Assembly (NCBI RefSeq): GCF_019049105.1
Contig: NZ_JAHQZR010000007.1
Location: forward strand, 43,339-107,338
Source: Leucobacter chinensis
GTDB taxonomy: Bacteria; Actinomycetota; Actinomycetes; Actinomycetales; Microbacteriaceae
Length of the DNA: 64,000 nt
Reading direction: 5' to 3'
The position numbers and the translations under genes are program-made. A model generated the notes under the pieces. The model saw only the letters and a list, made by a program, of their open reading frames with translations. It was not told the DNA's origin and ran no database searches. Below, piece by piece: positions 16,959-25,453 of this stretch (position 1 is the first letter of the stretch; each line of letters begins with the position of its first letter).

Positions 16959-17010
16959 ACTTGTCACAAAGCAGGGTGTTTGCCGCGAAATACCCTGCTT
17001 TTCGTCAAGT
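16959..17010. repeat. Palindromic repeat copy 2 (16 of 19 arm positions pair)
   Basis: The right arm (16992-17010) differs from that of copy 1 at one base; the left arm (16959-16977) has three mismatches to it. The loop length of 14 and the downstream AGACGC match copy 1. Two copies this similar suggest a dispersed REP- or MITE-like element rather than two independent hairpins. Confidence 0.8.
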
Positions 17011-17037
17011 AGACGCGAAAAGTGCGTGCACGAAGTC

Positions 17038-17124
17038 CGCAGGCACCCGAAGCTCGCAGACCCCGAGGCCCGCAGGCACCCGAAGCTCGCAGCCCCCGAG
17101 GCCCGCAGGCCCCCGACACCCGCA
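17038..17124. repeat. 33-bp tandem repeat, about 2.6 copies
   Basis: Units begin at 17038, 17071 and 17104 with CGCAGGCACCCGAAGCTCGC and continue to CCGAGGCC; the third unit is partial and diverged. It lies in the intergenic region between the SIP and MFS genes. Reading frames across it look like chance translations of repeat DNA. The 16771-17187 gap holds only these repeats and the two palindromes. Confidence 0.8.
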
Positions 17125-17187
17125 GCCGCGAAACCCCAAGGGCAGCCGCCCATGCACCCCCGTCCCGGAGCGGCGGCGGGCCTAGCG

Positions 17188-18387
17188 CTATCGGCGATCG
17201 CGGGCGGCGAAGGTCGCGATCGCGATGATGGTGGCGAGCACGGCAATGGCTCCGGCGAAGATGAGCCCGGCGGGGCGCAGGCCGATGGCGTTCGTGAGGA
17301 ATCCCACGCCGATGGCGGGCACCGCGAGCATCGTGTAGAGGCCCGCGAAGAATGACGATGACACCTCGCCGCGCTGATGAGGTTCGACCTGCTCGACGGT
17401 GGTGGCGATGCCCGCGTTCAAGCACACGCCGGCCGAGACGCCGAGTACGACCGCCGAGATGAGCAGCGGCGTGAGCGTGACGCCGGCCAGTGCCCAGGCG
17501 AGAAAGGCGCTCGCCACGGTGAGTCCCGCGCTCGCGACCGGCAGCGCCCGCTGTGGGGTGACGCGCTTGGCAATGAGCTGGCCCGCCGCCATGCTGGCGA
17601 ACGCGAGAAATACGACGCCGCCCGCGAGGGAGCGGCTGTCGAGCATGAGCTCGCGGGTGAGGAAGAGCGCCGAGACGGCGGTGAGCACGCCACACACGGC
17701 GAAACCGGCCCCCGCGGCGAGTACCCCGCGAGTGAACGCCCCCTTGATGTGTGCTGGGACGCTGAGGCGGTGCGGCTTCACTGTGAAGCGGCCGATGCGT
17801 TCGGGCGCGGGGGTGAAGGCGAACAGGCCCGCGAGGGCAACCGCACTGAGGGCGAGGTGTGCGATGAAGGGGGCGACGAGCGGCATCGCGATCGTGTCGG
17901 CGAGCACCCCGGCAAAGAGGGTGCCGAGGGCGAGGCCGCCGGTGTTGACGGTGATCGCGAGGGCTCCGGCGGTGCCGCGTTTCTCGGGCGCGAAGAGGTC
18001 CATGAGCGCGGCGGTTCCGGCGCCGCTCATGAGGCCGGCGCCGAGACCTGAGACGACCCTGGCGATGATGAGCGTTTCGAGCCTGGGCGGCAGGAGAAAG
18101 AGTAGGGCGCTGATGAGGGCGAAGGTGACGGCGGCGGCGAGCACGGGGCGGCGGCCGAGTTCGTCTGAGAGTCTGCCGAAGAGCAGCAGCGTGACGACGA
18201 CGCCGATCGCGTAGACGGCGAAGAGTGCGGTGACCGTGAGCGGTGTGAAGTCGAGCTGCTCAGCGTAGAGGGCATAGAGGGGCGTAGGCAGGGTGGTGCC
18301 CATCATCGTGATGAGAAAAGCGAAGGCGGTGGCGATGACGGCCCACCGTTGCGTGCGATTCGCAGGCGTCGGTGCTGCGATATTCAT
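17188..18387 (-). CDS. MFS transporter
   Basis: This 399-residue protein has 12 predicted helices and the MFS loop motif GRLSDELGRRPVL between helices 2 and 3. AGGAGATCCC precedes the ATG at 18387; a longer frame upstream is a shadow over the promoter. It is divergent from a TetR repressor, the usual layout for a repressor-controlled efflux pump. The intergenic region carries three TGTCTCGA direct repeats. Sequence resembles sugar- or drug-efflux MFS proteins, but the substrate cannot be assigned. Confidence 0.88.
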   Translation of the reverse strand: MNIAAPTPANRTQRWAVIATAFAFLITMMGTTLPTPLYALYAEQLDFTPLTVTALFAVYAIGVVVTLLLFGRLSDELGRRPVLAAAVTFALISALLFLLPPRLETLIIARVVSGLGAGLMSGAGTAALMDLFAPEKRGTAGALAITVNTGGLALGTLFAGVLADTIAMPLVAPFIAHLALSAVALAGLFAFTPAPERIGRFTVKPHRLSVPAHIKGAFTRGVLAAGAGFAVCGVLTAVSALFLTRELMLDSRSLAGGVVFLAFASMAAGQLIAKRVTPQRALPVASAGLTVASAFLAWALAGVTLTPLLISAVVLGVSAGVCLNAGIATTVEQVEPHQRGEVSSSFFAGLYTMLAVPAIGVGFLTNAIGLRPAGLIFAGAIAVLATIIAIATFAARDRR

Positions 18388-18412
18388 GGGATCTCCTAGA
18401 TTCAAGTCATGG

Positions 18413-18518
18413 TGTCTCGAAATCGTAACACATTGCGAGTCACTGTGTCTCGATTTGCTGAGAGTGACCCGATATACCCACGATTTTCGGCGGATCACTG
18501 CCGCTCACCCTGTCTCGA
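18413..18518. promoter_or_regulatory. Divergent promoter with three TGTCTCGA repeats (candidate TetR operator)
   Basis: TGTCTCGA followed by two A/T bases occurs at 18413-18420, 18446-18453 and 18511-18518, all in the same orientation, within the 149 bases between the MFS and TetR starts. One copy lies about 20 bases before the TetR start. On the minus strand TGTTACGAT is an extended -10 candidate for the MFS gene. Direct rather than inverted repeats are unusual for TetR sites. Confidence 0.4.
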
Positions 18519-18536
18519 AACTGCTAGGGTGATGGC

Positions 18537-19109
18537 ATGGTTGCACCCCCGAAGTCTCCCGGCAGGCCCCGAAGCGAAGACGCCAGGCTGGCAATTTTGC
18601 AGGCGGTCGACGGCATGCTCGTCGAAGAGGGATATGCCGCGATGACCATGAAGGGCATCGCCGAGCGTGCCGGGGTCGGGCGGCAGACGGTGTACCGGTG
18701 GTGGTCGTCAAAGGCCGAGATTCTGCTCGAGGCCTGCACGCACGACGCGATCGATGAGCTCACGGTTCCCGCGGCCGAGAGCGCCGCAGCCGAGGTCGCC
18801 GCATTTCTCGGGGCGCTCGCCGCTTTTCTGACAGGCTCTGACGCTGGGCTCGCCTACCGGGCTCTGCTCGGCGAGGCGCAGCACGATGAAGCGGTCGCGA
18901 AATTGCTGCGCGAGGCCGACATTCTTGGGGGAGCGGCCGCGCGCACGATCCGCCGGGTTCAATCGCACGGGGCCCTTGCGGGCGAGGGCGACCTTCGGGG
19001 TCTCGTCGCCGAGCTCGTTGGGCCGCTCGCGTTTCGCGTGCTCGCGGGCGACGCGGCCGGCATCGAGGGCGAGCTCGAGGGCATGGCCGAGCGTTTTCTC
19101 GCGAGGTGA
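18537..19109 (+). CDS. TetR-family repressor
   Basis: The N-terminal 60 residues are a TetR helix-turn-helix (MTMKGIAERAGVGRQTVYRWWSSKAEIL). The remaining 130 residues are an alpha-helical ligand domain of the TetR C-terminal type common in actinobacteria. At 190 residues it is of normal length. The divergent MFS gene is the likely target. It ends three bases before the stop of a convergent membrane-protein gene. Confidence 0.9.
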   Translation: MVAPPKSPGRPRSEDARLAILQAVDGMLVEEGYAAMTMKGIAERAGVGRQTVYRWWSSKAEILLEACTHDAIDELTVPAAESAAAEVAAFLGALAAFLTGSDAGLAYRALLGEAQHDEAVAKLLREADILGGAAARTIRRVQSHGALAGEGDLRGLVAELVGPLAFRVLAGDAAGIEGELEGMAERFLAR

Positions 19110-19112
19110 TGC

Positions 19113-19682
19113 TTAGCGCTCGCTCGCGTTCGAGCGCGGCGGGCTTAGCGCGTAGCGGGCCGTGGCCCAGACTGGCCAACCCACGAACCAGACGGCGGTG
19201 ATGAGCCACACCCGGCCAATCCATCCGTCGAGCTCGGCGGTGCGCGAGGCGTCGCCCACGAGCAGGATGATGCCGCCGAGCACCGCGGTTGCGATGGCGG
19301 CGCACAGGAGCATCTTGAGCCACTGTTGCCACTCGTAGCGCAGGTTCGCGAGGCCTTCCTTTGGTGGTTTTACGGGCGCGGATCCGCCGGCAAAGCGATG
19401 GGCGAATGAAGCGTCGACCCTCGCGATAATCTGGTGGCCGAAGGCGACCGTGAACCCGAGGTATAGGGCTCCGAGCCCGTGCGCGAAGTCGGCGGTGGCA
19501 CCGTTTGCGAGTAGGTCCCAGGCGATGAAGCTGAGGAGCAGCACGTCGAGCACCGGAACGCCCAAGAGCAGTACGGTCGAGAGGGTGCGCAGGCGCAGCA
19601 GATAGCGCGCGGCGAGACCGAGGCCGAGCATGACCCAGAAGCCGATCTCGCACGCGAGAATACCGATCACAATGAGGTTCAT
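19113..19682 (-). CDS. Conserved integral membrane protein, function unknown
   Basis: Starting at the ATG at 19682 the protein has 189 residues and about five helices, with a polar cytoplasmic loop (APVKPPKEGLANLRYEWQQW) after helix 3. The frame is open upstream to 19793 but those codons cover the divergent promoter. It resembles uncharacterised YmcC-like membrane proteins, recalled from memory and not checked. It is divergent from the sensor kinase gene, 109 bases away, which hints that the two-component system might control it. Confidence 0.65.
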   Translation of the reverse strand: MNLIVIGILACEIGFWVMLGLGLAARYLLRLRTLSTVLLLGVPVLDVLLLSFIAWDLLANGATADFAHGLGALYLGFTVAFGHQIIARVDASFAHRFAGGSAPVKPPKEGLANLRYEWQQWLKMLLCAAIATAVLGGIILLVGDASRTAELDGWIGRVWLITAVWFVGWPVWATARYALSPPRSNASER

Positions 19683-19791
19683 GTCACCCAGTGTGGGGCT
19701 CCGGGCGAGCGAGCACATCGTGCGACCGAACGGTCTCACCTCGTTCGATCGAATGAGTGGGGCCGTGGCTCGGGTGCGGCACACTAGAGAC

Positions 19792-20997
19792 ATGGTGAAA
19801 GAGTGGTTGGTGGCGCTTGGGGCAAACCAGGCGAGGCGCGACGCTCTCGTCGCGGCGCTGTGGTTCGCGCTCGGGCTTGTGCTGCTACAGTTCGGCGCCT
19901 ACCCGCTCTGGGGCGATGTCGCGCTCTGGCAGACGACCGGCGGTGCCTTCGTCTTCACGCTCGTCGCGATGGCGCTCGTCGCGACGGTGCGGTCAAGGCA
20001 TCCGTTCGTTGCCCTCGGCCTCGGGGTGCCGATCATCGCCGTCGACCTCGGGTATGGCGGGAGCCTTGGCGTCGTGATCGTGGGCACCGACCTCGTGTAT
20101 GCCGTGATGAAGTACGGTAGCGACCGGGCGGTTCGACGTGCCCTCATAGGCGCCGGGGCACTCGCGGTCGCCTGTGCAGTCTGGCTCATTGTGGTGCCGT
20201 TTGGTGGCGGAGCGATTCCCGTCATCATGGTGCAGGCCTGGCTCATCCTGCTCATCTCTGGCGCCTGGGGGTGGAACGTGCGCAGCGAGCGCAAGCGAAC
20301 CGAAGCGAGGCTCGCCGAACTGCACGAGCGCGAGCACCGCGAGCTCCAGCGACGCGTCGCTCACGACCTGCACGATCTCGTGGCTAACCAGATCGCGGTC
20401 GCGGGGCTGCACATCGAGGCGGCAAAGCTTATCGCCTCGGCCCAGGAGCCCGTTGACGCGCGCATCGTCACGAGCCTTGATCATGCGAAGCACGGGGCTG
20501 ATCAGGCACACCAGAGGCTGCGAGAGCTCATCGCGGTGCTGAGCGAGGTTGATGGAGCGGGGCAGGGCAGCACACTCGATATCGATCGAGAGATTGAGCA
20601 GTTGCGACACCTGCTGCCGGGCGGCCGTCAGCTCGCGTGGCAGCCTGGCGCGCGCGAGGCCCTGATGCGTGCCTGTGAGTCACTCCCCGAGGCCGGCGCG
20701 ATGGTGCTGCTGCGGGTTATGCGGGAGCTTGTCGCGAATGCCGCAAAACACGGTCGCGGCGACGTGCTCGTGTGCGCTGGCGATGACGGCACCCTGAACC
20801 TGCGGGTGGTGAACGAGGTCTCGGGCGACACGGTGAACGCCCCCGGGAACGGTCTGGGGCTCGCCGGCGCGAGGATCTTGCTCGCGAACATCGGTGGCGA
20901 ACTCGTCGCCGATGAGCGGCCTGGCGAGCCGGAGCGGCATAATGGGCTTGACGGGCCCGTGTGGTGCGCAGAGCTTCTGATCGCCGAGGCCGGGTAG
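19792..20997 (+). CDS. Sensor histidine kinase (NarL-type system)
   Basis: This 401-residue kinase has five to six membrane segments in its first 165 residues, then a short linker and a HisKA_3 dimerisation domain with the phospho-acceptor in LQRRVAHDLHDLVANQIAV. The C-terminal HATPase domain has the N-box MRELVANAAKHG and the G-box GNGLGLAGARILLANIGGEL. There is no extracytoplasmic sensor domain, so the signal is probably in the membrane or inside the cell. It is followed after 10 bases by its response regulator. Confidence 0.92.
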   Translation: MVKEWLVALGANQARRDALVAALWFALGLVLLQFGAYPLWGDVALWQTTGGAFVFTLVAMALVATVRSRHPFVALGLGVPIIAVDLGYGGSLGVVIVGTDLVYAVMKYGSDRAVRRALIGAGALAVACAVWLIVVPFGGGAIPVIMVQAWLILLISGAWGWNVRSERKRTEARLAELHEREHRELQRRVAHDLHDLVANQIAVAGLHIEAAKLIASAQEPVDARIVTSLDHAKHGADQAHQRLRELIAVLSEVDGAGQGSTLDIDREIEQLRHLLPGGRQLAWQPGAREALMRACESLPEAGAMVLLRVMRELVANAAKHGRGDVLVCAGDDGTLNLRVVNEVSGDTVNAPGNGLGLAGARILLANIGGELVADERPGEPERHNGLDGPVWCAELLIAEAG

Positions 20998-21007
20998 GGG
21001 AGGTCGC

Positions 21008-21670
21008 GTGATATTACCCGTACGTGTGGTGCTCGCCGACGACCACGTTGCCGTGCGCAGCGGGGTCGCAGCGATTCTCGGGACCGACCCCGGCATTGAG
21101 GTGGTTGCTGAAGCCGAGAACGGTTTTGACGCGCTCGCCGCCTGTGTCGCTCACGACCCTGACGTTGCCCTCATCGATCTCAGGATGCCCGGAACCGACG
21201 GAATCTGGGCCACCCAACGTATCACGCGCGAAACCCGTACCCGCGTGATCGTGCTCACGACCTACGATACCGACGAGCTCATTGGCGAGGCGTTCGCGTC
21301 GGGCGCCCACGGCTACCTGCTGAAGAGCACGAGCGGGGCAGAGCTCATTCAGTCGGTTCATCACGTCGCCGCCGATCGTCACGTCGTCGACCCCGCGATC
21401 GCGGGTGGGGTCATCAAGACATTCGCGGCGGATCGCGCGAGCCAGCGCACCCCGGTGCCGCCCGGCCCGCTCGAACTCGGGCAGCTCACCCCGCGCGAGC
21501 GTGAGGTGTTGCGGCTCGTGGTGACCGGGGCGAGTAATCAGGCCATTGCCGATGAGCTTCGCGTGAGCGTGACGACGGTGAAAACGCACGTCGGGGCGCT
21601 GTATGCGAAGACGGGGGCTCAATCACGCGTAGAGCTCGCGCGGCTCGGCTCAGGTGCCGACTCGCGCTAG
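21008..21670 (+). CDS. NarL/FixJ-family response regulator
   Basis: This 220-residue protein has a receiver domain with the acidic pair ADDH, the phospho-acceptor Asp in VALIDLRMPGTDG, and the conserved Thr and Lys (VIVLTTYD, YLLKST). A LuxR helix-turn-helix follows (LTPREREVLRLVVTGASNQAI, then SVTTVKTHVGALYAK). GGGGAGG precedes the GTG start. It forms a two-component pair with the kinase upstream. Its TAG lies in a CTAG that also supplies the stop of the convergent TetR gene. Confidence 0.94.
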   Translation: MILPVRVVLADDHVAVRSGVAAILGTDPGIEVVAEAENGFDALAACVAHDPDVALIDLRMPGTDGIWATQRITRETRTRVIVLTTYDTDELIGEAFASGAHGYLLKSTSGAELIQSVHHVAADRHVVDPAIAGGVIKTFAADRASQRTPVPPGPLELGQLTPREREVLRLVVTGASNQAIADELRVSVTTVKTHVGALYAKTGAQSRVELARLGSGADSR

Positions 21671-22341
21671 TCAGCGCTGTTGAACTCGACCCACTCGTTC
21701 CAGGTAAGGGGGTTGCCGCGCACCGCTTCGGGGTGCTTCGCGCTGTGTTTGAGGCCGATGAGGTAGTGGTCGAGCTGGCGTAGGCCGAGTTCGACGACCC
21801 GTTCGCGCTCGGCGGGAATCGAGGGGCGAAGGTGGGTGATCGCGAGCATGAGCTCGCCCGCGTTGTAGTCGTTTGGAACGAGGTCCCGCTGCCGGTCGAG
21901 GTCAATGAGGGCTTCGAGTGCCTGCCGCAGCTCCTCGGCCGCGGCGTCGACGCTCGGGTCTCGAAGCACGTGCTTGCCGAAGGTGGTGGCGAGGGGACTG
22001 GCGGCCTCGGCGAGGTGGCGTTGCATGAAGCCCTGCACCGCGAAGTCGCCCGGTTCGGCGGCGATACGGCGCGCGATGTCGATGACGTGGTGGAGTGCCC
22101 GAAGGCGTAGCTCGAGGGTGAGCTGGTCTTTGCTCTGGTAGCGGCGGTAGATGCTCGCGACGCCGACTCCCGCGCGTTCGGCAATGGCCGACATGGGGGC
22201 GTTGAAGCCCTGCTCGACGAACACCTCGCGGGCGGCGTTCAGTACGGCGTCATCGTTGCTGCGCGCCTCGGCGGCCCTGCCGCGAAGGGTCGCGGCAGGA
22301 GTCTCGGCCTGCGGCTGCCCGTTTTCAGCAAAAGAAGTCAT
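21667..22341 (-). CDS. TetR-family repressor of the adjacent MFS gene
   Basis: From the ATG at 22341 the protein has 224 residues. The helix-turn-helix is at residues 30-75 (APMSAIAERAGVGVASIYRRYQSKDQLT), and the C-terminal domain is a TetR ligand-binding bundle. The gene is divergent from an MFS exporter, and a perfect 28-bp palindrome lies between them. The start was placed at 22341 because a longer frame would run through that palindrome. Confidence 0.9.
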   Translation of the reverse strand: MTSFAENGQPQAETPAATLRGRAAEARSNDDAVLNAAREVFVEQGFNAPMSAIAERAGVGVASIYRRYQSKDQLTLELRLRALHHVIDIARRIAAEPGDFAVQGFMQRHLAEAASPLATTFGKHVLRDPSVDAAAEELRQALEALIDLDRQRDLVPNDYNAGELMLAITHLRPSIPAERERVVELGLRQLDHYLIGLKHSAKHPEAVRGNPLTWNEWVEFNSAD

Positions 22342-22369
22342 GACAACAGGATAGTGCCGTGATACTGTA

Positions 22370-22397
22370 ATTCGGAACGGAACATTCCGTTCCGAAT
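22370..22397. promoter_or_regulatory. Perfect 28-bp palindrome, TetR operator
   Basis: The left arm ATTCGGAACGGAA (22370-22382) is the exact reverse complement of the right arm TTCCGTTCCGAAT (22385-22397), with a two-base centre. It lies 28 bases upstream of the TetR ATG and 15 bases upstream of the MFS ATG, so one bound repressor would shut off both promoters. The MFS -10 (TAAAAT) probably overlaps the right end. Confidence 0.85.
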
Positions 22398-22412
22398 AAA
22401 ATAAGGGAGAAT

Positions 22413-23843
22413 ATGACCGCGTACCAGGCGCCCCAGAACACGAACACCCCCGAACCCGTCGCACACGCGGGGCCGGTCGTCTGGTCGCTCGCCATCGCGG
22501 TGCTGAGCTTCTCGCTCATGCAAACCCTGCTCGTTCCCGCGCTGCCCGAGCTGAGTCGCGCGTTTGATCTCGACGCGGCCTCGGGAGGGTGGATCCTCAC
22601 GACCTATCTCCTGGCCGGGGCCGTCGCCGCGCCCATTCTCGGCGCGCTCGGCGACCGCTACGGGCATAAGCGCCTGCTGCTCATCTCGCTCGGGTTCTTC
22701 GTGGTCGGCAGCATCTTCGCGCTCGTTGCTCCGAGCTTCTCTACGCTCCTCGCCGCCAGGGTGTTGCAGGGCGCCTCGACCGCCACGTTCCCACTCGCCC
22801 TCGCGATCGTGCGCAGCGACCTGATGCCCACGGCCCAGCCCGCGGCAATGGGCTGGCTGAGCGGCATGCTCGGTGCCGGGGCCGGCGCGGCCCTCGTCAT
22901 CGGTGGGGTTGTGACCGACTTCATCGGCTGGCGTTGGCTCTTTTCGATCGGAGCGATCATGGGGCTGCTGAGCATGGCCCTCATCATGCGGTTTGTGCCG
23001 CGCTCGCAGTCCAAGGGCGGCGGTCGCATCGACCTCGCTGGGGCGGCGCTCTTGACCGCCGGCCTTGTCACGCTGCTGCTGGCCCTCACGCAGGGCAACG
23101 CCTGGGGGTGGGCCTCGATCGGTGTGCTGTCGCTCGTGGCTGCGGCCGTCGTGAGCTTCGCGGCCTTCGTTATTGTCGAGCGAACTGCCACGGTGCCCCT
23201 CATGAACCTCGCGACGCTCGCGCAGCCGGGCCTCGCTCTCACGAGCATCATCACCCTGTTTCTCGGTGCGGTGCCGTACCTCTTTTACGTTGGGCTTCCC
23301 GTGCTCATGGGGGCGAGCGGCGGTATCGGTCACGGGCTCTCGGTCACGGGCGTCGGCATTGCGATGCTCCCGAGCGCGGTGCTCGTGTTCTTTGGCGGCC
23401 GCGCGACGCCGTGGTTGCTCACCAAGCTCTCGCGCTCGCTCGTCGCCGCAGGCTCGCTCTTTCTCATGCTGCTCGGCAGCGTGGGCACGGCGCTCATGCC
23501 AGGTTCGATGATCGCGGTGATCGTGTTCTTCGGGCTCGTTGGCCTTGGCAACGGCATCGGCTTCGCGGTTGCGGCCGACCTTGTGACCGTCTTTGCCCCG
23601 AAGAGCGAGATCGCGGCTGCCGCGGGTCTGAACGGCGTGCTACGCACGGTGGGATCGGCCATTGGCACCCCGATTACGGGCGTGCTGCTTCTGAGCGCTC
23701 AGGGTTCGGGGGCGCACCTCGCCCCCGAACCCTTCCAGACCCTCTACTGCGTCGCAGCAGCGGTGAGTCTCGCCGGCGTCATTTTGGCGCTGTGCATTCG
23801 GGTTCCCGCGCCTCAGCGCGAGGTCTCGGTTGCCGGCGACTAG
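22413..23843 (+). CDS. MFS drug exporter (DHA2-like, 14 helices)
   Basis: This 476-residue protein has about 14 helices, motif A GALGDRYGHKRLLL and motif C-like GMLGAGAGAALVIGGVVTDFIGWRWLF, both typical of drug:H+ antiporters of the DHA2 group. GGGAG lies six bases before the ATG. The palindromic operator and divergent TetR gene imply induction by the exported compound. Its stop TAG shares a CTAG with the stop of the next, convergent MFS gene. Confidence 0.9.
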   Translation: MTAYQAPQNTNTPEPVAHAGPVVWSLAIAVLSFSLMQTLLVPALPELSRAFDLDAASGGWILTTYLLAGAVAAPILGALGDRYGHKRLLLISLGFFVVGSIFALVAPSFSTLLAARVLQGASTATFPLALAIVRSDLMPTAQPAAMGWLSGMLGAGAGAALVIGGVVTDFIGWRWLFSIGAIMGLLSMALIMRFVPRSQSKGGGRIDLAGAALLTAGLVTLLLALTQGNAWGWASIGVLSLVAAAVVSFAAFVIVERTATVPLMNLATLAQPGLALTSIITLFLGAVPYLFYVGLPVLMGASGGIGHGLSVTGVGIAMLPSAVLVFFGGRATPWLLTKLSRSLVAAGSLFLMLLGSVGTALMPGSMIAVIVFFGLVGLGNGIGFAVAADLVTVFAPKSEIAAAAGLNGVLRTVGSAIGTPITGVLLLSAQGSGAHLAPEPFQTLYCVAAAVSLAGVILALCIRVPAPQREVSVAGD

Positions 23844-25243
23844 CGAGCTGGGCGGGGTGCTCGGCGATTCAAGACGCCGCCGAGCACCCCGCCGATGAGC
23901 AGAAACGCCGTCGCGAGGAGCACGGCGAGGCCGAAGCCTGGGCTGCCAGCGTCGGGCCGTAGCGAGAGGCTCGAGAGCGAGGCGGTGCTCAGTGCCGCGA
24001 CACCGATGGCTCCGCCGATCTCAGAGGCCGAGTTCATGAGCGCACCGGCAACCCCCGAGGTCTCGGCGGCAACATCGCTCATCGCGAGCTGCGACCCGGC
24101 GACAAACGCCGGGCCAACCGCGAGGCTCACGAAGATGAGTGATGGCAGCATGAGACTCCAGTATGAGTGGGTGCCGCTCCAAGCGAGTGGGGCGAGACCG
24201 ATCGCCGCCACGAGCAATGCCGTAACGGCGGTGCGCTGGGCGCCGAAGCGGCCAATGAGCTTCGGTGCAAGCTGGGTCGAAACGACCATGCCCACGGGGT
24301 AGGGAAGGGTCGCGATGCTCGTGTCGAGCGCGCTGAGCCCCATCTCGCCCTGCATGTGCACGCTGAGAATCACGAACACTCCGGTCATGCTGAGGGCCCC
24401 GACCCCAACGGTGAGCAGCCCGAGCGAGCGATCGCGTGAACGAAAGAAGCCGTGCGGTATCACCGGGTTCGCGCTCGTGCGTTCGGCACGGGCGAAGAGC
24501 GAGAGGCACACGACCGCAACGATGCCAGCGATGACCCCCACGAGGGGTGCGCCCTTGGCGCCAATGCGGGTAATGGTCAAAAGCAGCGCGCCGATGCCGA
24601 GCACCACGAGGCCGGCGCCCCGCACGTTCCACTGGCGCTTCGAGGTGTTGCGGGCGCCGGGCAGGAGCCAGAGCGCCCCGACCGCTGCGACAATGGCGAA
24701 TGGAACCGAGACAAACATCGTCGCTCGCCATGAGAACGCATCGGTGAGCACCCCGCCCGCGATGAGCCCGAGCGCGCCCCCGGCTCCGGTCACCGCACCG
24801 TAAATGCCAAACGCGCGCCTGCGCAGCGCCGGGTCAGCGAAGGTGAGCGAGAGCAGGGCGACCGCTGAGGGCGAGACGAGTGCTGCGGCGGCTCCCTGCA
24901 GGCTGCGCCACGCGAGAAGCGCCCAGCCGGCGCTCGCGAGGCCCGCGCCGATGGCAGCGACGGCAGTGACGCCGAGGCCGATGATGAGCGCTCTGCGATG
25001 GCCGATCGAATCACCGATCTGGCCGCCGAGCACGAGCATCGCGCCAAACGCGAGCAGGTAACTCGTCACCACCCACGACTGGTTGACCGGGCTCATGCCG
25101 AGATCGGCGACGAGGCTCGGTAGCGCGATGTTGATGATCGCGTTGTTCATAATGACAAGAAATTGCGCGGTGCCGATGACCGCGACGGGGCCCCAAAAAC
25201 GGGCCTTGGGCACAGTGGTGCCCTCGCTGCGAGAAGCAGACAT
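23840..25243 (-). CDS. MFS drug exporter (DHA2-like)
   Basis: The protein has 467 residues from the ATG at 25243. It shows FLVIMNNAIINIALPSLVADLG in helix 1, motif A GGQIGDSIGHRRALI and motif C GAVTGAGGALGLIAGGVLTD, as in DHA2 exporters. GTGAGG precedes the start. A GTG at 25255 is an alternative. The 5' region carries a leaderless 27-codon leader ORF and nested hairpins, suggesting attenuation by a ribosome-targeting drug or another translational signal. It overlaps the neighbouring exporter only at the shared CTAG. Confidence 0.9.
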   Translation of the reverse strand: MSASRSEGTTVPKARFWGPVAVIGTAQFLVIMNNAIINIALPSLVADLGMSPVNQSWVVTSYLLAFGAMLVLGGQIGDSIGHRRALIIGLGVTAVAAIGAGLASAGWALLAWRSLQGAAAALVSPSAVALLSLTFADPALRRRAFGIYGAVTGAGGALGLIAGGVLTDAFSWRATMFVSVPFAIVAAVGALWLLPGARNTSKRQWNVRGAGLVVLGIGALLLTITRIGAKGAPLVGVIAGIVAVVCLSLFARAERTSANPVIPHGFFRSRDRSLGLLTVGVGALSMTGVFVILSVHMQGEMGLSALDTSIATLPYPVGMVVSTQLAPKLIGRFGAQRTAVTALLVAAIGLAPLAWSGTHSYWSLMLPSLIFVSLAVGPAFVAGSQLAMSDVAAETSGVAGALMNSASEIGGAIGVAALSTASLSSLSLRPDAGSPGFGLAVLLATAFLLIGGVLGGVLNRRAPRPAR

Positions 25244-25336
25244 GAAAAACCTCACACGAGAATGCTCGAAGAAGGCGCGAAGTCTCGCGCATCGAGCAAT
25301 GAATACAGGGGTGCGTTGTGCGCCCGAGAAGAGGCG

Positions 25337-25420
25337 CTAGTTCGCGGGTCTCGTGATCCAGATGAGGCCGTGGGGCCTGCGTTCGCGGCAGCTTGTGCCG
25401 CGCTGGGGGTTCATGTGCAT
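25337..25420 (-). CDS. Leaderless leader peptide upstream of MFS exporter (27 residues)
   Basis: On the minus strand a TAGAGT hexamer (25433-25428) is followed by seven bases and then ATG at 25420, so transcription would start at or next to the start codon. The frame runs 27 codons to TAG: it opens MHMNPQRGTSCRERRP and ends GLIWITRPAN. It contains seven basic residues. Downstream, before the MFS start, are stem GCGCC/GGCGC and a nested hairpin (outer GCTCGA/TCGAGC, inner GCGCGA/TCGCGC) that could alternate. A leader ORF plus hairpins upstream of an exporter fits ribosome-mediated attenuation. Confidence 0.55.
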   Translation of the reverse strand: MHMNPQRGTSCRERRPHGLIWITRPAN

Positions 25421-25453
25421 GCCCGATACTCTAGCAGTCGTTGGTGGCGGGGC

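Noticed and set aside
16825..17355. 176-codon frame over the intergenic repeats
   Set aside because: It translates the palindromes and tandem repeats and then runs antisense into the MFS gene; similar peptide words appear in a second frame only because the DNA is repeated.
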